Source: Solidesulfovibrio fructosivorans JJ]
GTDB taxonomy: Bacteria; Desulfobacterota; Desulfovibrionia; Desulfovibrionales; Desulfovibrionaceae
Length of the DNA stretch: 49,472 nucleotides
Assembly (NCBI RefSeq): GCF_000179555.1
Contig: NZ_AECZ01000030.1
Location: 1 to 49,472, forward strand
Reading direction: 5' to 3'
Part shown: positions 40,067-49,426 of the stretch, piece by piece
Position numbering within the stretch: position 1 is the stretch's first letter
How the letters are laid out: each line of letters starts with the position of its first letter
The notes under the pieces: model-generated
What the model saw: only the letters and a program-made list of their open reading frames with translations
Databases searched by the model: none
What the model was told of the DNA's origin: nothing
Position numbers and translations under genes: made by a program

Positions 40067-41890
40067 ATGCATTCAAGGATCTTTGCCGCCCTTTGGGCCG
40101 TTTTCGCCATCATGGCCGCCTGCGCCTGCATCGGGGGGGCCGCCCACGCCGCTTCCCATGCGTCCCCAAGCGGGCTGGCCTACGTGGTGCGCTACACCGG
40201 AGACGCCGATCCCCGCATCCTCGGGCTGCTCAAACAGGTTTCCAAGGCGGAAAGCCTGGTCCAGAGCCCGCCGGATTCGGCCCTGCTCCTCGAGCGCCGG
40301 GCCGACGAGGACAAGACCGCCTTTGCCAAGGTCTTTCAATCCGAAGGCTACTTCGCCGCCGTGATCACCGTCGACCTCGACCAGGGCGTTTCGCCGGCGG
40401 TTTTGACCTACGCCATCAAGGCCGGGCCGCGCTTCGCGTTAAGCAAGGTGACACTCGCCGTGCCGCCCGACCAGCCGGGCCGCGACGCCGAACTGCCGAC
40501 GCCGGAAGCAATCGGGCTGCCCGTGCCCGAACCGTTTCTGGCCAAGGCCGTGGTCGACGCCGAAGCCAGGATCACCGACATCCTGCACCGGCAGGCCCGG
40601 CCCTACGCCAAGATCGCCAAGCGCCAGGTCACGGCCAATTTCGCCAACCACGACGTGACCGTGGTCTGGACCGTCGATCCCGGGCCGCGGGCCGCCTTCG
40701 GGCCGCTGCGCTTTTCCGGGCTGACCTCGATCAAGGAGGCCTACCTCGCCGCCCAGGTCCCCTGGCGGGAAGGCCAGCCCTACGACGCGGACCTCGTGGC
40801 CCGCTACCGCAAGACGCTCGTCGGCCTCGACCTTTTCACCATGGTCCAGGTGGAGCCGGCCGGGGAGCTCGACGCCTCGGGCCGGGCCCCCATCCTGGTC
40901 AAGGTGATCGAACGCAAGCATCGCACCATAAAGGGCGGCGTCAATTACAAGACCGACGAAGGCCCCGGGGCGAACCTCAGCTGGGAAAACCGCAACCTCT
41001 TCGGCGGCGGCGAAAAGCTCTCCCTGGCGGCCACCGGCTCGGCCATCGAGCAGCTCGGCGAAATCACGTTTGAAAAGCCCGACTTCCTGGCCCCCAAGAA
41101 CCTGTTTACGGCCAAGGGCAAGGTGGCCGACGAAAACAAGAAGGCCTACAAGGGCAAAAACGCCCAGGCCACGGCCATGGTGCGCCGCCACTTCACCGAC
41201 ACCTTCACCGCCGGGGCCGGGGTCGGCTACCGCGCCTCCTACATCGAGAAGGACGAATCGCGTCCCTGGGAGGACGGCACCCGCTACGGTTTCGTCTTTT
41301 TGCCCGTCGAAGCCTCCTACGATACGCGCAAGGACCTGCTCGACCCGCAGCAAGGCATTATGGCGAGCCTCGCCTGCGCCCCCTACTGGGGCGCCGTCGG
41401 CAATGGCCCGAACTTCGTCCGCCCGGAATTTTCCGTGGCCAACTACTTCAAACTGCTCGAAAAACCGGGACTGGTCCTGGCTACCCGGGTCATCGGCGGC
41501 GCCAATATCGGGGCCTCGCGCAACGACGTCTCCCCGGACCTGCGCTTTTACGCCGGCGGCTCCGGCTCCATCCGGGGCTACCCCTACCAGACCGTGGGAC
41601 CGCTGCGGGGCAAGACCCCGGTCGGCGGCGGATCGCTTTTCACCTTTTCGGCGGAATTGCGCTGGCGCATCACCGAACTGATCGGGATTGTGCCCTTCCT
41701 CGACGGCGGCTCCGCCTTCAAAAACGCCCTGGCCCCCTACGACCAGCCGATTCTGCTCGGAGCGGGGCTCGGGGTTCGCGTGTACACCCCGGTCGGCCCC
41801 GTGCGCCTGGATGTGGCCACACCGGTGACCCCGCGCAAGGATATCGACGACATTGCCCAATTCTACTTCAGCATCGGACAGTCCTTCTAA
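40067..41890 (+). CDS. tamA: TamA/BamA-like outer membrane protein (Omp85 family)
   Basis: Outer-membrane component of the translocation and assembly module, 607 residues. A signal peptide ends near residue 29 (GGAAHA). About three POTRA-like domains span residues 35-275 (for example GPRAAFGPLRFSGLTSIKEAYLAAQVPWREGQPYD). The C-terminal 16-strand barrel has GGVNYKTDEGPGANLSWENRNLFGGGE, the GSIRGYPYQTVG motif of Omp85 proteins near 501-512, and ends in FYFSIGQSF with the C-terminal Phe typical of outer-membrane barrels. The ribosome site is weak. The next gene, tamB, starts within its last 38 bases. Confidence 0.88.
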   Translation: MHSRIFAALWAVFAIMAACACIGGAAHAASHASPSGLAYVVRYTGDADPRILGLLKQVSKAESLVQSPPDSALLLERRADEDKTAFAKVFQSEGYFAAVITVDLDQGVSPAVLTYAIKAGPRFALSKVTLAVPPDQPGRDAELPTPEAIGLPVPEPFLAKAVVDAEARITDILHRQARPYAKIAKRQVTANFANHDVTVVWTVDPGPRAAFGPLRFSGLTSIKEAYLAAQVPWREGQPYDADLVARYRKTLVGLDLFTMVQVEPAGELDASGRAPILVKVIERKHRTIKGGVNYKTDEGPGANLSWENRNLFGGGEKLSLAATGSAIEQLGEITFEKPDFLAPKNLFTAKGKVADENKKAYKGKNAQATAMVRRHFTDTFTAGAGVGYRASYIEKDESRPWEDGTRYGFVFLPVEASYDTRKDLLDPQQGIMASLACAPYWGAVGNGPNFVRPEFSVANYFKLLEKPGLVLATRVIGGANIGASRNDVSPDLRFYAGGSGSIRGYPYQTVGPLRGKTPVGGGSLFTFSAELRWRITELIGIVPFLDGGSAFKNALAPYDQPILLGAGLGVRVYTPVGPVRLDVATPVTPRKDIDDIAQFYFSIGQSF

Positions 41891-44800
41891 GGCCGGGGCG
41901 AACGCCGCCCCACCGCGCCATCCCCGACCGCGCCGCCGCTTCTGGCGCTGGCTGGGGTTCGCCCTGGCCGGCCTTTGCGCCTTGCTGCTTGTCGGCTGGG
42001 GCCTGCTGCTGACCCCCTTCGGGCTCGACCTGGCCGCCCGGGTGGCCGAGCAGGGCATACGCGCCGGGTCGGGACTCGACGCCCGCATCGAAAACGTCTC
42101 GGGCACACTGCCTTTCTCCTTAAACGTGGGACGCTTCGCCCTGGCCGACAAGAAAGGCACCTGGCTTGTGGTGGCCGACGCGCGCCTGTCCTGGTCGCCG
42201 CTGGCGTTGCTGCGCGGCCGGGTGGTCATAAACGAGATCGCGGCCGGCACCGTGCGGGTGCGCCGCGCCCCGGACCTGCCGCCCGCGCCGGAGCCCCCGG
42301 CCATGGAGTGGCCGCCGCGCTTCCCCCGGCTGCCGCCCATCCTCGTGGACCGCCTTGCCGTGGGCCGGCTCATCCTGGACAAGGAACTGGCCGGCCAGGA
42401 CGCCGTCATTCGCATCGACGGCAGGCTGGCCGAATCCGGGGCCGGGGCCGTGGGGTTGGCGCTCGCCGCTCAGCGCCTGGACGGCGACAAGCCGCTTTCG
42501 GTCAACTTGGCCGGCTCGCTCAACTATGCCGACTGGAAGCTCGCGGCCAAGGCCTCCCTGGCCGACGCGCCCGGCGGGCTGCTCGCCGCCGCCCTGGCCG
42601 GACCGGACGGCGGGGGGCTGACCGTGAACCTGACCGGCGACGGCCCGCTCGACGCCTGGAAGGGAACGTTCACGGCCGCGCTTGGCGGCAAGGAATTTTT
42701 AAACGCCGACCTGGGCCTCGGCGTGCCCCTGCGAAAAAACGCCCTGGCAGCCTTCTCCGTGCGACTGGCCGTCACGCCGCCGCCTGGGCTTGTGCCCGAG
42801 GCCGCCGCCAAATTGGTCGGCGACCATCCGGGCCTCTCCCTGGCCGGGCGCGTGGGCATCGTCAACGACGACCTGTTCCTGGACGAGCTGACGGCCAACG
42901 TGGCCGCCGGCAGCCTCACGGCCAAGGCCGGCCTGGACGCAACCGGCAAGAAGATGACCGCGACGGCCACGGTGAACCTCCCGGACGCCGCCGTCATCGA
43001 TCCCTCCCTGGCCGGCAACGCGGCGGTCACCATCGACGCCAGCGGACCGCTCAACCGGCCAAAGCTCACCGCGCGCCTGACCCTCGGCGGCTTGAGGGCC
43101 GGCCCGACGTCCCTCAGGGCGGCCACGATCAACGCCACGGCCGATCCGGCCGGCGACCTGGACGGCCCCTTTCCCGGGGCGGGGCTCACCGTGACCGGCA
43201 ATCTGGACGGACTGGCCGGGCCCGAGGGGACCTCGCTGTTGGGCGAGGCCTTACGCCTCAACGCGGCGGCCGACGTCGCCGCCGACGGGGCCGTCACCGC
43301 GAAAAAGATCGCCCTTACGGGCGCGGGCGGCGCGGTTACCGCACGCGACCTGCGCTACGCCGGCAACAAGATCGCCGGACAGCTCGGCATTTCCGTGGCC
43401 GACATCGCCGGCGCGGCCGGCCTGGCCGGATTGCGCCTGACCGGCAAGCTGGCGCTGACGGCCGACATCGCGGCCGACGCCGCCGGCAAGGGGAAAGCCG
43501 ACTTGGCTGTAAATCTTACGGGGCTGGCCGCCCGCGAAGGCGCGGACGAGGCGGCCAAAGCCCTGGCCGCCCTGCTCGGCGCGTCGCCCGACGTCGCCGC
43601 CAAGGCCCGGTTCGCGGCATCCGGCGCGCGCGTCGAATCCCTGACCCTTCACGGCAAGGCGGTCACGCTCGCCGCTTCGGGCGACTATGACGCCGCCTCC
43701 GATGGCCTTTCGGCCAAGGCCGCGCTCAAGGCCGCCAATCTGGCCGTGCTCGAACCGGCCCTTAGCGAAAAAAGCGGCGGCGCGCTGTCCCTCGACCTGG
43801 CCGTCGCCGGCACCGCCGCCGCCCCACGCCTGACCGTTTCGGCCAAGGGCGAAGGCCTCGTTTTCGGCGACCTGGCCCTGTCCGGGCTGGAGCTTGCGGC
43901 CACGGGCAACGATCTGGCCGCCGCGCCAAACGGCACACTGTCGCTTTCCGCCCGGCGCGAGGGGGAATCGGCCCGGTTCGAAGCCGGCTACGCCCTGCGC
44001 GGCACGCGGCTTTCCGTTTCCAACCTGCGTCTGGCCGCCCCGGACACCGCCTTTTCCGGCGACGCCGTCGTCGACACGGCAACCGGACGCGTCAGCGGCA
44101 AGCTTTCCGGCAAGGCGGGAAGCCTCGCCGGGATCGGCCGTTTCGCCGGGCAAAAGCTCGCCGGCAGCCTGACGCTTTCCGCCACGGCCACAGCCGGCAA
44201 AAACGGACAAGGCGTCGTGTGCGACCTGACCGCCGCCGGCCTGCGCCTGCCCGGCCTTGCCGCCGCGAACCTGACCGTGGCCGCCAATCTCGACGACGTC
44301 ACCGGCAATCCCCGGGGCAAGGCCGACATCGCCGCCAAGGGGCTGGCCGCCGGCGACCTCGATCTGGCGACGCTGTCCCTGGCCGCCCATGGCGACGGCC
44401 GCGCGCTTTCCGCCAGGCTCGACGCCAAGGGGACCATCCCGGGGGGCAAGCCGCTCACCCTGGCCACCACCATCGGCCTTGCGCCAGCGGGCAAGGGCCG
44501 CCGGATCACCGTGTCCAGCCTCGACGGGAGCCTGGACAAGCAGAAATTCCGCCTCACCGCTCCGGCCACGGTGACCCTCGACGGCGCGACCAAACGCCTC
44601 GACGCCTTGGCCCTGACCTTCGACAAGGCCAAAATCGAAGCCTCGGCCAACCTCTCGCCCCGGTCCGTCTCCGGCAAGGCTTCCGTCACGCATCTTTCCC
44701 TGCCCATGCTGGCCTCCTTCGGCGTGACCGGGCTTAGCGGCACGGGACAAGCGTCAGTGTCCCTGGCCGGCTCCCCGGCAAGGCCCGAAATCACGGCCGA

Positions 44801-46316
44801 GGTCGCGGTCAACGACCTGTCCATGGCCTCGGAAAAGGGTTCGGGCCTGCCGACGCTGGCCGTGACCGCCAAGGCGTCCGTTTCCGGCGGCAAGGCCGAG
44901 GCGCGCGTCGCCGTCGGCCCGACCGGCAAGAAGGAGGCCGTCACCGTCACGGCCAATCTGCCCGTGCGCTTCGGCCTGGAACCCTTTGCCTTCGACGTGC
45001 CGCAAAACGCCCCGCTTTCCGGCCGGGTCACCGCCGACAGCGACCTGTCGCAAATGGCGGGACTTCTCGCCCAGGCCAATACCCGCATCGTCGGCCGCCT
45101 GACCGCCGACATGGCCCTTGGCGGCACGCTTGCCGCCCCGTCGGTTTCGGGATCGATGGCCCTGGCCGCGAAAAAGCTCGAGAACGCCGATGCCGGCCTC
45201 GTCCTGCACAACCTGACCTTCCGGGCCAACGCCTCGGGCGGGACCGTCACCATCGCGCAGGCTTCGGGCCAGGACGGCCACGGCGGCACCTTCACGCTCA
45301 CCGGCAAGGTCGGCATCGAGGACCCGCAAAACGGCCCCGTGGACCTGAAGCTGAAACTCAACCATCTCCGCGTGGCCGGGCTCGATCTGGCCCGGGTCAC
45401 GGCGAACGGCGACCTGGCCGTGGCCGGCACCCTGTCACAGATGCGGGCGAGCGGCGCCGTCGAGATCGGCCCGGCCGACATCAACCTGCCCACCTCGCTG
45501 CCCCCGGACGTGGTGGTCATTCCCGTCACCTACGTCAACGATCCCAACGCGCCGAAGAAAAAGGCCAAGCGCCACGAGCCGCCGGCCGCCGCCCGCCGCG
45601 TCGACCTGGACATCACGGCCTCGCTCGGCCAGGCGGTCTACGTGCGGGGACTGGGACTGGAATCGCGCTGGGAAGGCAAGGTCAAGGTCACGGGCACGGC
45701 CGCCGCGCCGGTCGTGGTCGGCAAGTATTACGTGGCCAAGGGCCGGGTGGAGCTTTTCGGCAGCAACCTGGAGATCAGCAAGGGCGACGTCACCTTCACC
45801 GGCGGCACGCCCCCGGCCCCCCTCCTCGACATCCTGGCCGAAAACACCTCCGGGGACGTCACGGCCGGGGTCTCCATCACCGGCGACGCGACCAACCCGT
45901 CCATCAAGCTGGTTTCGACGCCGACGCTGTCCCATGACGAGATCCTCTCGCGGATTCTCTTCGGACAGTCCGCCAAGACGCTGTCCCCGGTCCAGGCGGC
46001 CCAGCTTGCCCAGGCCGCCGCCTCGCTCTACGCCGGCGGCTCGCCCACCAGCGTCCTGGCCCGCACCCGACGCATTCTCGGCCTCGACCAGCTGTCCCTG
46101 GTCTCGGACGGCAAGGGCGGCGGCATGGCCTCCACCGTGCTCAAGGCCGGCAAGGAAATCACCAAGGGCGTGACCGTGGGCGTGGAACAGGGCATGGGCG
46201 CGCAGTCCGGGGCCGTGTCCGTGGAGGTGCAGGTCACCCCCAACATCACTGTGGACAGCCGGGTCGGCGCGGACAACAAGCAGGGCGTGGGCGTCAACTG
46301 GAAGTGGGACTACTAG
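41853..46316 (+). CDS. tamB: TamB-like translocation and assembly module protein
   Basis: A 1487-residue periplasm-spanning protein, anchored by one N-terminal helix (GFALAGLCALLLVGWGLLL, about 35-53). A very long beta-repeat region follows, rich in Ala, Gly, Lys and Asp, as in the AsmA/TamB groove proteins. The C-terminal TamB domain has YYVAKGRVELFGSNLEISKGDVTFTGG, then LSHDEILSRILFGQSAKTL. It works with TamA, or in lipid transport between membranes. The start is TTG inside tamA, 38 bases before the tamA stop, so it is translationally coupled; no ATG is available before the membrane helix. Confidence 0.92.
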   Translation: MPNSTSASDSPSKAGANAAPPRHPRPRRRFWRWLGFALAGLCALLLVGWGLLLTPFGLDLAARVAEQGIRAGSGLDARIENVSGTLPFSLNVGRFALADKKGTWLVVADARLSWSPLALLRGRVVINEIAAGTVRVRRAPDLPPAPEPPAMEWPPRFPRLPPILVDRLAVGRLILDKELAGQDAVIRIDGRLAESGAGAVGLALAAQRLDGDKPLSVNLAGSLNYADWKLAAKASLADAPGGLLAAALAGPDGGGLTVNLTGDGPLDAWKGTFTAALGGKEFLNADLGLGVPLRKNALAAFSVRLAVTPPPGLVPEAAAKLVGDHPGLSLAGRVGIVNDDLFLDELTANVAAGSLTAKAGLDATGKKMTATATVNLPDAAVIDPSLAGNAAVTIDASGPLNRPKLTARLTLGGLRAGPTSLRAATINATADPAGDLDGPFPGAGLTVTGNLDGLAGPEGTSLLGEALRLNAAADVAADGAVTAKKIALTGAGGAVTARDLRYAGNKIAGQLGISVADIAGAAGLAGLRLTGKLALTADIAADAAGKGKADLAVNLTGLAAREGADEAAKALAALLGASPDVAAKARFAASGARVESLTLHGKAVTLAASGDYDAASDGLSAKAALKAANLAVLEPALSEKSGGALSLDLAVAGTAAAPRLTVSAKGEGLVFGDLALSGLELAATGNDLAAAPNGTLSLSARREGESARFEAGYALRGTRLSVSNLRLAAPDTAFSGDAVVDTATGRVSGKLSGKAGSLAGIGRFAGQKLAGSLTLSATATAGKNGQGVVCDLTAAGLRLPGLAAANLTVAANLDDVTGNPRGKADIAAKGLAAGDLDLATLSLAAHGDGRALSARLDAKGTIPGGKPLTLATTIGLAPAGKGRRITVSSLDGSLDKQKFRLTAPATVTLDGATKRLDALALTFDKAKIEASANLSPRSVSGKASVTHLSLPMLASFGVTGLSGTGQASVSLAGSPARPEITAEVAVNDLSMASEKGSGLPTLAVTAKASVSGGKAEARVAVGPTGKKEAVTVTANLPVRFGLEPFAFDVPQNAPLSGRVTADSDLSQMAGLLAQANTRIVGRLTADMALGGTLAAPSVSGSMALAAKKLENADAGLVLHNLTFRANASGGTVTIAQASGQDGHGGTFTLTGKVGIEDPQNGPVDLKLKLNHLRVAGLDLARVTANGDLAVAGTLSQMRASGAVEIGPADINLPTSLPPDVVVIPVTYVNDPNAPKKKAKRHEPPAAARRVDLDITASLGQAVYVRGLGLESRWEGKVKVTGTAAAPVVVGKYYVAKGRVELFGSNLEISKGDVTFTGGTPPAPLLDILAENTSGDVTAGVSITGDATNPSIKLVSTPTLSHDEILSRILFGQSAKTLSPVQAAQLAQAAASLYAGGSPTSVLARTRRILGLDQLSLVSDGKGGGMASTVLKAGKEITKGVTVGVEQGMGAQSGAVSVEVQVTPNITVDSRVGADNKQGVGVNWKWDY

Positions 46317-46401
46317 CCCGGGACGAAAGCCCCGTCCCTTTCATGGGCAAGGGCGCGAAGGGACGACACCCGGCAAGACGGGAAATTGAGGGAGGAAAGA
46401 G

Positions 46402-46443
46402 CGCGGGAGGGCCGCCTCCTCTCGAAGAGCGTCCCCTCCCGCG
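46402..46443. terminator. Diverged family A hairpin between tamB and the next gene
   Basis: Arms CGCGGGAGGG (46402-46411) and CCCTCCCGCG (46434-46443) form a perfect 10-bp outer stem. A shorter CTC/GAG stem lies inside. The GGAAAGAGCGCGGGAGGG context resembles family A left arms. It lies between convergent genes and could terminate both. Confidence 0.6.
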
Positions 46444-46455
46444 TCGCCGTTGCCT

Positions 46456-46926
46456 TTATTTGCCGGCCTTGCGCTGCTGGTCGATTTCCTGCTGGATCCG
46501 CTCGCCGTACTTGCGGGACTGGACGATCACCTCGTCCACCTTGTCGCCGCGCAGCCGCATAAGCGAAATCTTGTAGGCCCCGTCGATGGGGATCATGGCG
46601 TTTTTGGGGTCGGCATAGAGGGAGTTCATGGCGTCGATGAGGCGGCCGGGCTCCACGCCGACGTAGGAATTGAAGCAGTTGCGGAAGTGCTGCTCGATCT
46701 CCTGGGGCTTGGCGTCCTTCTGGAGGGTGCTCGCGTCGGTGCACATGATCCGCACCGCCGTGGCCAGTCCGAACAGGAAGGATTTTTTCTCGCCGCTGCT
46801 GTAGCTGTTCCAGGCCTGGGCAAAGGATTTGCCCCCCGCCGCGGACACCGAGGAAGCCGAATAGGCCGGAACGCGAAACGCCACCAGCATGAAAAACAAG
46901 ACAAAAAGCAAGGCCTTTCTGGTCAT
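46456..46926 (-). CDS. Hypothetical secreted protein
   Basis: A 156-residue protein from the ATG at MTRKALLFVL, with an AAGGAG ribosome site 9 bases upstream. A signal peptide runs to about residue 25 (VPAYSAS). The mature part has SYSSGEKKSFLFGLATAVRIMC and QHFRNCFNSYVGVEPGRLIDAM, with two Cys, and a charged C-terminal helix. It resembles small periplasmic proteins of unknown function; no family recognised. Single gene, convergent with tamB. Confidence 0.7.
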   Translation of the reverse strand: MTRKALLFVLFFMLVAFRVPAYSASSVSAAGGKSFAQAWNSYSSGEKKSFLFGLATAVRIMCTDASTLQKDAKPQEIEQHFRNCFNSYVGVEPGRLIDAMNSLYADPKNAMIPIDGAYKISLMRLRGDKVDEVIVQSRKYGERIQQEIDQQRKAGK

Positions 46927-47022
46927 GTCGATAATCTCCTTGAAATGGGACAAGCGGGCGACGCGCCCGGACGGATTGTGGCGTTTCTACGCCATGGCGC
47001 GACGTCCGGCAAGCCCGTGGCC

Positions 47023-47050
47023 TTGACAATCGCGAAACCCCGGGCATTGT
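47023..47050 (+). promoter_or_regulatory. Candidate sigma-70 promoter for the secreted-protein gene
   Basis: A perfect TTGACA (47023-47028) is followed after 16 bases by CATTGT (47045-47050), a three of six match, about 40 bases before the ATG at 47090. A small TGGCGT/ACGCCA hairpin lies upstream at 46979-46994. Confidence 0.35.
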
Positions 47051-47089
47051 GGGCCGAGAAGCCAGACAACGACGCCAAAGGAGCCTCCC

Positions 47090-47704
47090 ATGCCCCGATG
47101 TCTTCCGGCCCTGCTCGCCCTGACCGTGATCCTGTCCCTGGCCGCGCCCGTGTGCGCCCAGAAGGCCCCCACCACGCTTGCCGGCATCACCCTCGGCGCG
47201 GACGCCGAAAACCTGCGCGACCGCCTCGACATCTCCCGCATGGCCCCCATCTGGAACCGGCCGTGGCTCATCCGGGCCAACCTCAAGCCGACCAAGGGAT
47301 TCGAGGCCGGCTACGTGATCCTCGGCGGCTGCGCCACCACCAACCGCGTCATGCGGGTGCGCCTGCTCTACGCCGACGGCTCCCTGGCCGCCTTCGACAA
47401 GCTGGTCAAGGGCATGACCGTCCGCTACGGCGTGCCCACCCCGCTGCCTTCGAAAAAAAGCGGCAAGTACAAGGGCTACCGCTGGGTGTTCGGCTCCAAC
47501 AAGACCAAGGGCGTCGACGTGCTGCTCGAGCATTTCGGCGCGGCCGTCGATGACGGCCCCAAGGGCAATGTCATCCGGCTCTCGGACAACAGGGCCATAG
47601 CCAATGAAAAGGCCTGCTACGACTCCATGGTCCGGGGCGCGCCGGAACCACAGCCGGCGTTTCCCCTGTTTTCCATCGACCAGAACTGGCTGTTGCCCCA
47701 ATAG
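47090..47704 (+). CDS. Hypothetical secreted protein
   Basis: A 204-residue protein with a clear signal peptide (MPRCLPALLALTVILSLAAPVCAQ, cleaved near residue 23) and an AAAGGAG ribosome site. The mature domain has TTLAGITLGADAENLRDRLD near the start, a pattern also seen in small periplasmic proteins that begin with a GI.LG segment, then GYRWVFGSNKTKGVDVLLEHF. No family assigned. It precedes the membrane protein gene by 12 bases, so they probably form an operon. Confidence 0.72.
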   Translation: MPRCLPALLALTVILSLAAPVCAQKAPTTLAGITLGADAENLRDRLDISRMAPIWNRPWLIRANLKPTKGFEAGYVILGGCATTNRVMRVRLLYADGSLAAFDKLVKGMTVRYGVPTPLPSKKSGKYKGYRWVFGSNKTKGVDVLLEHFGAAVDDGPKGNVIRLSDNRAIANEKACYDSMVRGAPEPQPAFPLFSIDQNWLLPQ

Positions 47705-47716
47705 CAAGGCGCAACC

Positions 47717-48250
47717 ATGGTTTTCGGCCACGCCGCCCTGGGTTCGCTCGGCAACCAGTTCGTCTTTCGCCGCGCGCCGCTTGCGCTTTGCGTCGTGGCC
47801 GCCTTCGGGCCGGACTGGATCGACAAGCCGCTCAAGCTCCTTTTCGGCCTGCCCGGGCACGGCATCGCCCACAGCCTGATCGGCGGCGCGCTTTTTCTCA
47901 CGCTTTTCGCCCTGCTGTGCCGCCGGGCGCGCCTGCCCGCATCGTGGCCCCTTGTCGTGGCCCTCTTCTGGAGCCTGCACCTCGTCTGCGACGTGGTGCG
48001 GGCTCCGGTCCTTTTCTGGCCGTTTCTGGGCGCTTTTCCCACCGTCGACGCCTCCACGGCCGAGATGGCCTGGCGCTTTTACACGGTTGCGCCCTTGTCC
48101 GCCCTGGCCTGGTGCGACATCGCCCTGACCGCCCTGGCCGTCTCGGCCAGGCTGGCCCTTGCCGCCTCCTGGCCGCCCGTCGTCCGCCCCGTTTTGGCAA
48201 ACCGCCTAACCATCGGAAAAGAACGACATTTCATTGACACAAAACCGTGA
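47717..48250 (+). CDS. YdjM/DUF457-like membrane protein (putative metal-dependent hydrolase)
   Basis: A 177-residue protein with about four hydrophobic helices. It has AAFGPDWIDKPLKLL and PGHGIAHSLIGGALFL, with an Asp and paired His residues in the places used by the YdjM/LexA-regulated membrane-bound hydrolase-like family. Family assignment is moderate, because the protein is short and the His pattern only partly matches. The -35 element of the next gene's promoter lies inside its last codons. Confidence 0.6.
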   Translation: MVFGHAALGSLGNQFVFRRAPLALCVVAAFGPDWIDKPLKLLFGLPGHGIAHSLIGGALFLTLFALLCRRARLPASWPLVVALFWSLHLVCDVVRAPVLFWPFLGAFPTVDASTAEMAWRFYTVAPLSALAWCDIALTALAVSARLALAASWPPVVRPVLANRLTIGKERHFIDTKP

Positions 48251-48263
48251 CCCGGCCTATAAT
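48234..48263 (+). promoter_or_regulatory. Sigma-70 promoter of gap
   Basis: Perfect consensus hexamers TTGACA (48234-48239) and TATAAT (48258-48263), separated by 18 bases. Transcription would start near 48270, giving a leader of about 66 bases that ends in an AGGAGG ribosome site before the gap ATG. The promoter overlaps the end of the upstream membrane-protein gene. Confidence 0.85.
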
Positions 48264-48335
48264 TTTTCGCGCCTGCGGGCCGTGCCCACGCGCTTCCCAC
48301 CGATACCTCACGAACCATCCCAGGAGGACACGGAT

Positions 48336-49319
48336 ATGGCGGTTACGATCGGCATCAACGGATTCGGCCGGATCGGACGATACCTGACGCGGCTTGTTGC
48401 CGGCGATCCCGACATCACCATCAAGGCCATCAATGCCCGGGCCGACAACGCCCAGCTTGCCCATCTGCTCAAATACGACTCCGTGCACGGCCGCTTCGCC
48501 GGCACCGTCGTCCCGAGCGAGGAAGGCCTGATCATAAACGACAAGCCCGTCGCCATCACCCGCCACGGCGGCGGCGAATGGCGCTGGGGGGATTGCGGCT
48601 GCGACTACCTCGTCGAGACGACCGGCAAGTTCGTGGACCGGGAATCCTGCGAAAAGCACATGGCCTCCGGGGCCAAAAAGGTCATCATCAGCGCCCCCGG
48701 GAAAAACGAGGACATCACCGTCGTCATGGGCGTCAACGACCAGGACCTGCGGCCCGAGCACCGCATCATCTCCAACGCCTCCTGCACCACCAACTGCCTG
48801 GCCCCCATCGCCAAGGCCGTAAACGACGCCTTCGGCATCAAGCACGGCCTGATGACCACCATCCACGCCTACACCATGAGCCAGCGCATCCTGGACGGCT
48901 CCCACAAGGACTGGCGGCGCGGCCGGGCCTGCGGCCTGTCCATGATCCCGACCACCACCGGCGCGGCCCGGGCCGTGACCAAGGTCATCCCGGCCCTGGC
49001 CGGACGCCTGGACGGCATGTCCATCCGCGTGCCCACGCCCAACGTCTCCCTGGTGGATTTCTCCTGCGAACTGGAAAAGCCCACCGACACCGCCGGGCTG
49101 CTCAAGGTGCTCGAGGCCGCCTCCGGCGAGAACCTGGGATTCACCGAGGAGCCGCTGGTGTCCATCGACTTCACCGGCGACACCCACGGCGGCGTGGTCG
49201 ACGCCAAGGCCAGCCAGGTCCTCGACGGCACCATGGCCAAAATCCTGGCCTGGTACGACAACGAATCCGGCTTCACCAACCAGCTCGTGCGCCTGATCAA
49301 GAAGGTGGCAAGCCTTTAA
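48336..49319 (+). CDS. gap: Glyceraldehyde-3-phosphate dehydrogenase (type I)
   Basis: Glycolytic and gluconeogenic enzyme, 327 residues from the ATG at MAVTIGINGFGRIGR with an AGGAGG ribosome site. Motifs are the Rossmann loop INGFGRIGR at 6-15, catalytic Cys150 in SNASCTTNCLAP, TIHAYT with the catalytic His, and WYDNESGF near the C-terminus. The position that normally holds the NAD-selecting Asp is Ala (KAINARAD, residues 30-37), followed by Arg. This suggests altered cofactor choice. The family is not in doubt; cofactor preference is inference. Confidence 0.95.
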   Translation: MAVTIGINGFGRIGRYLTRLVAGDPDITIKAINARADNAQLAHLLKYDSVHGRFAGTVVPSEEGLIINDKPVAITRHGGGEWRWGDCGCDYLVETTGKFVDRESCEKHMASGAKKVIISAPGKNEDITVVMGVNDQDLRPEHRIISNASCTTNCLAPIAKAVNDAFGIKHGLMTTIHAYTMSQRILDGSHKDWRRGRACGLSMIPTTTGAARAVTKVIPALAGRLDGMSIRVPTPNVSLVDFSCELEKPTDTAGLLKVLEAASGENLGFTEEPLVSIDFTGDTHGGVVDAKASQVLDGTMAKILAWYDNESGFTNQLVRLIKKVASL

Positions 49320-49330
49320 GAAGTGAAGAA

Positions 49331-49368
49331 CCGGGGGGAACCCTTTCTGTAGAAAGGTTTCCCCCCGG
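49331..49368 (+). terminator. Family B palindrome (copy B2) after gap
   Basis: An 18-bp stem, CCGGGGGGAACCCTTTCT (49331-49348) against 49351-49368 with one mismatch and a 2-base loop, 11 bases after the gap stop. The tail (ACCCCCTTTC, AAAGA, TTTTAATGGTGACGG) matches the tail after copy B1. Likely terminator of gap. Confidence 0.85.
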
Positions 49369-49426
49369 ACCCCCTTTCTAAAGATTTTAATGGTGACGGT
49401 CTGTTATCGTTAAAAAGTTTTTGGGA

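Noticed and set aside
39865-40120. Plus-strand frame upstream of tamA with a lipoprotein-like signal (LVLGLLLSAGC).
   Set aside because: It runs out of frame into tamA with Arg-rich shadow sequence and lacks its own stop before it. Kept only as a curiosity; a frameshift is not supported because tamA has its own signal peptide.
40439-42415. A 658-residue minus-strand open frame across the tamA-tamB junction.
   Set aside because: Runs through both genes without ribosome site or motifs; a GC-driven shadow.
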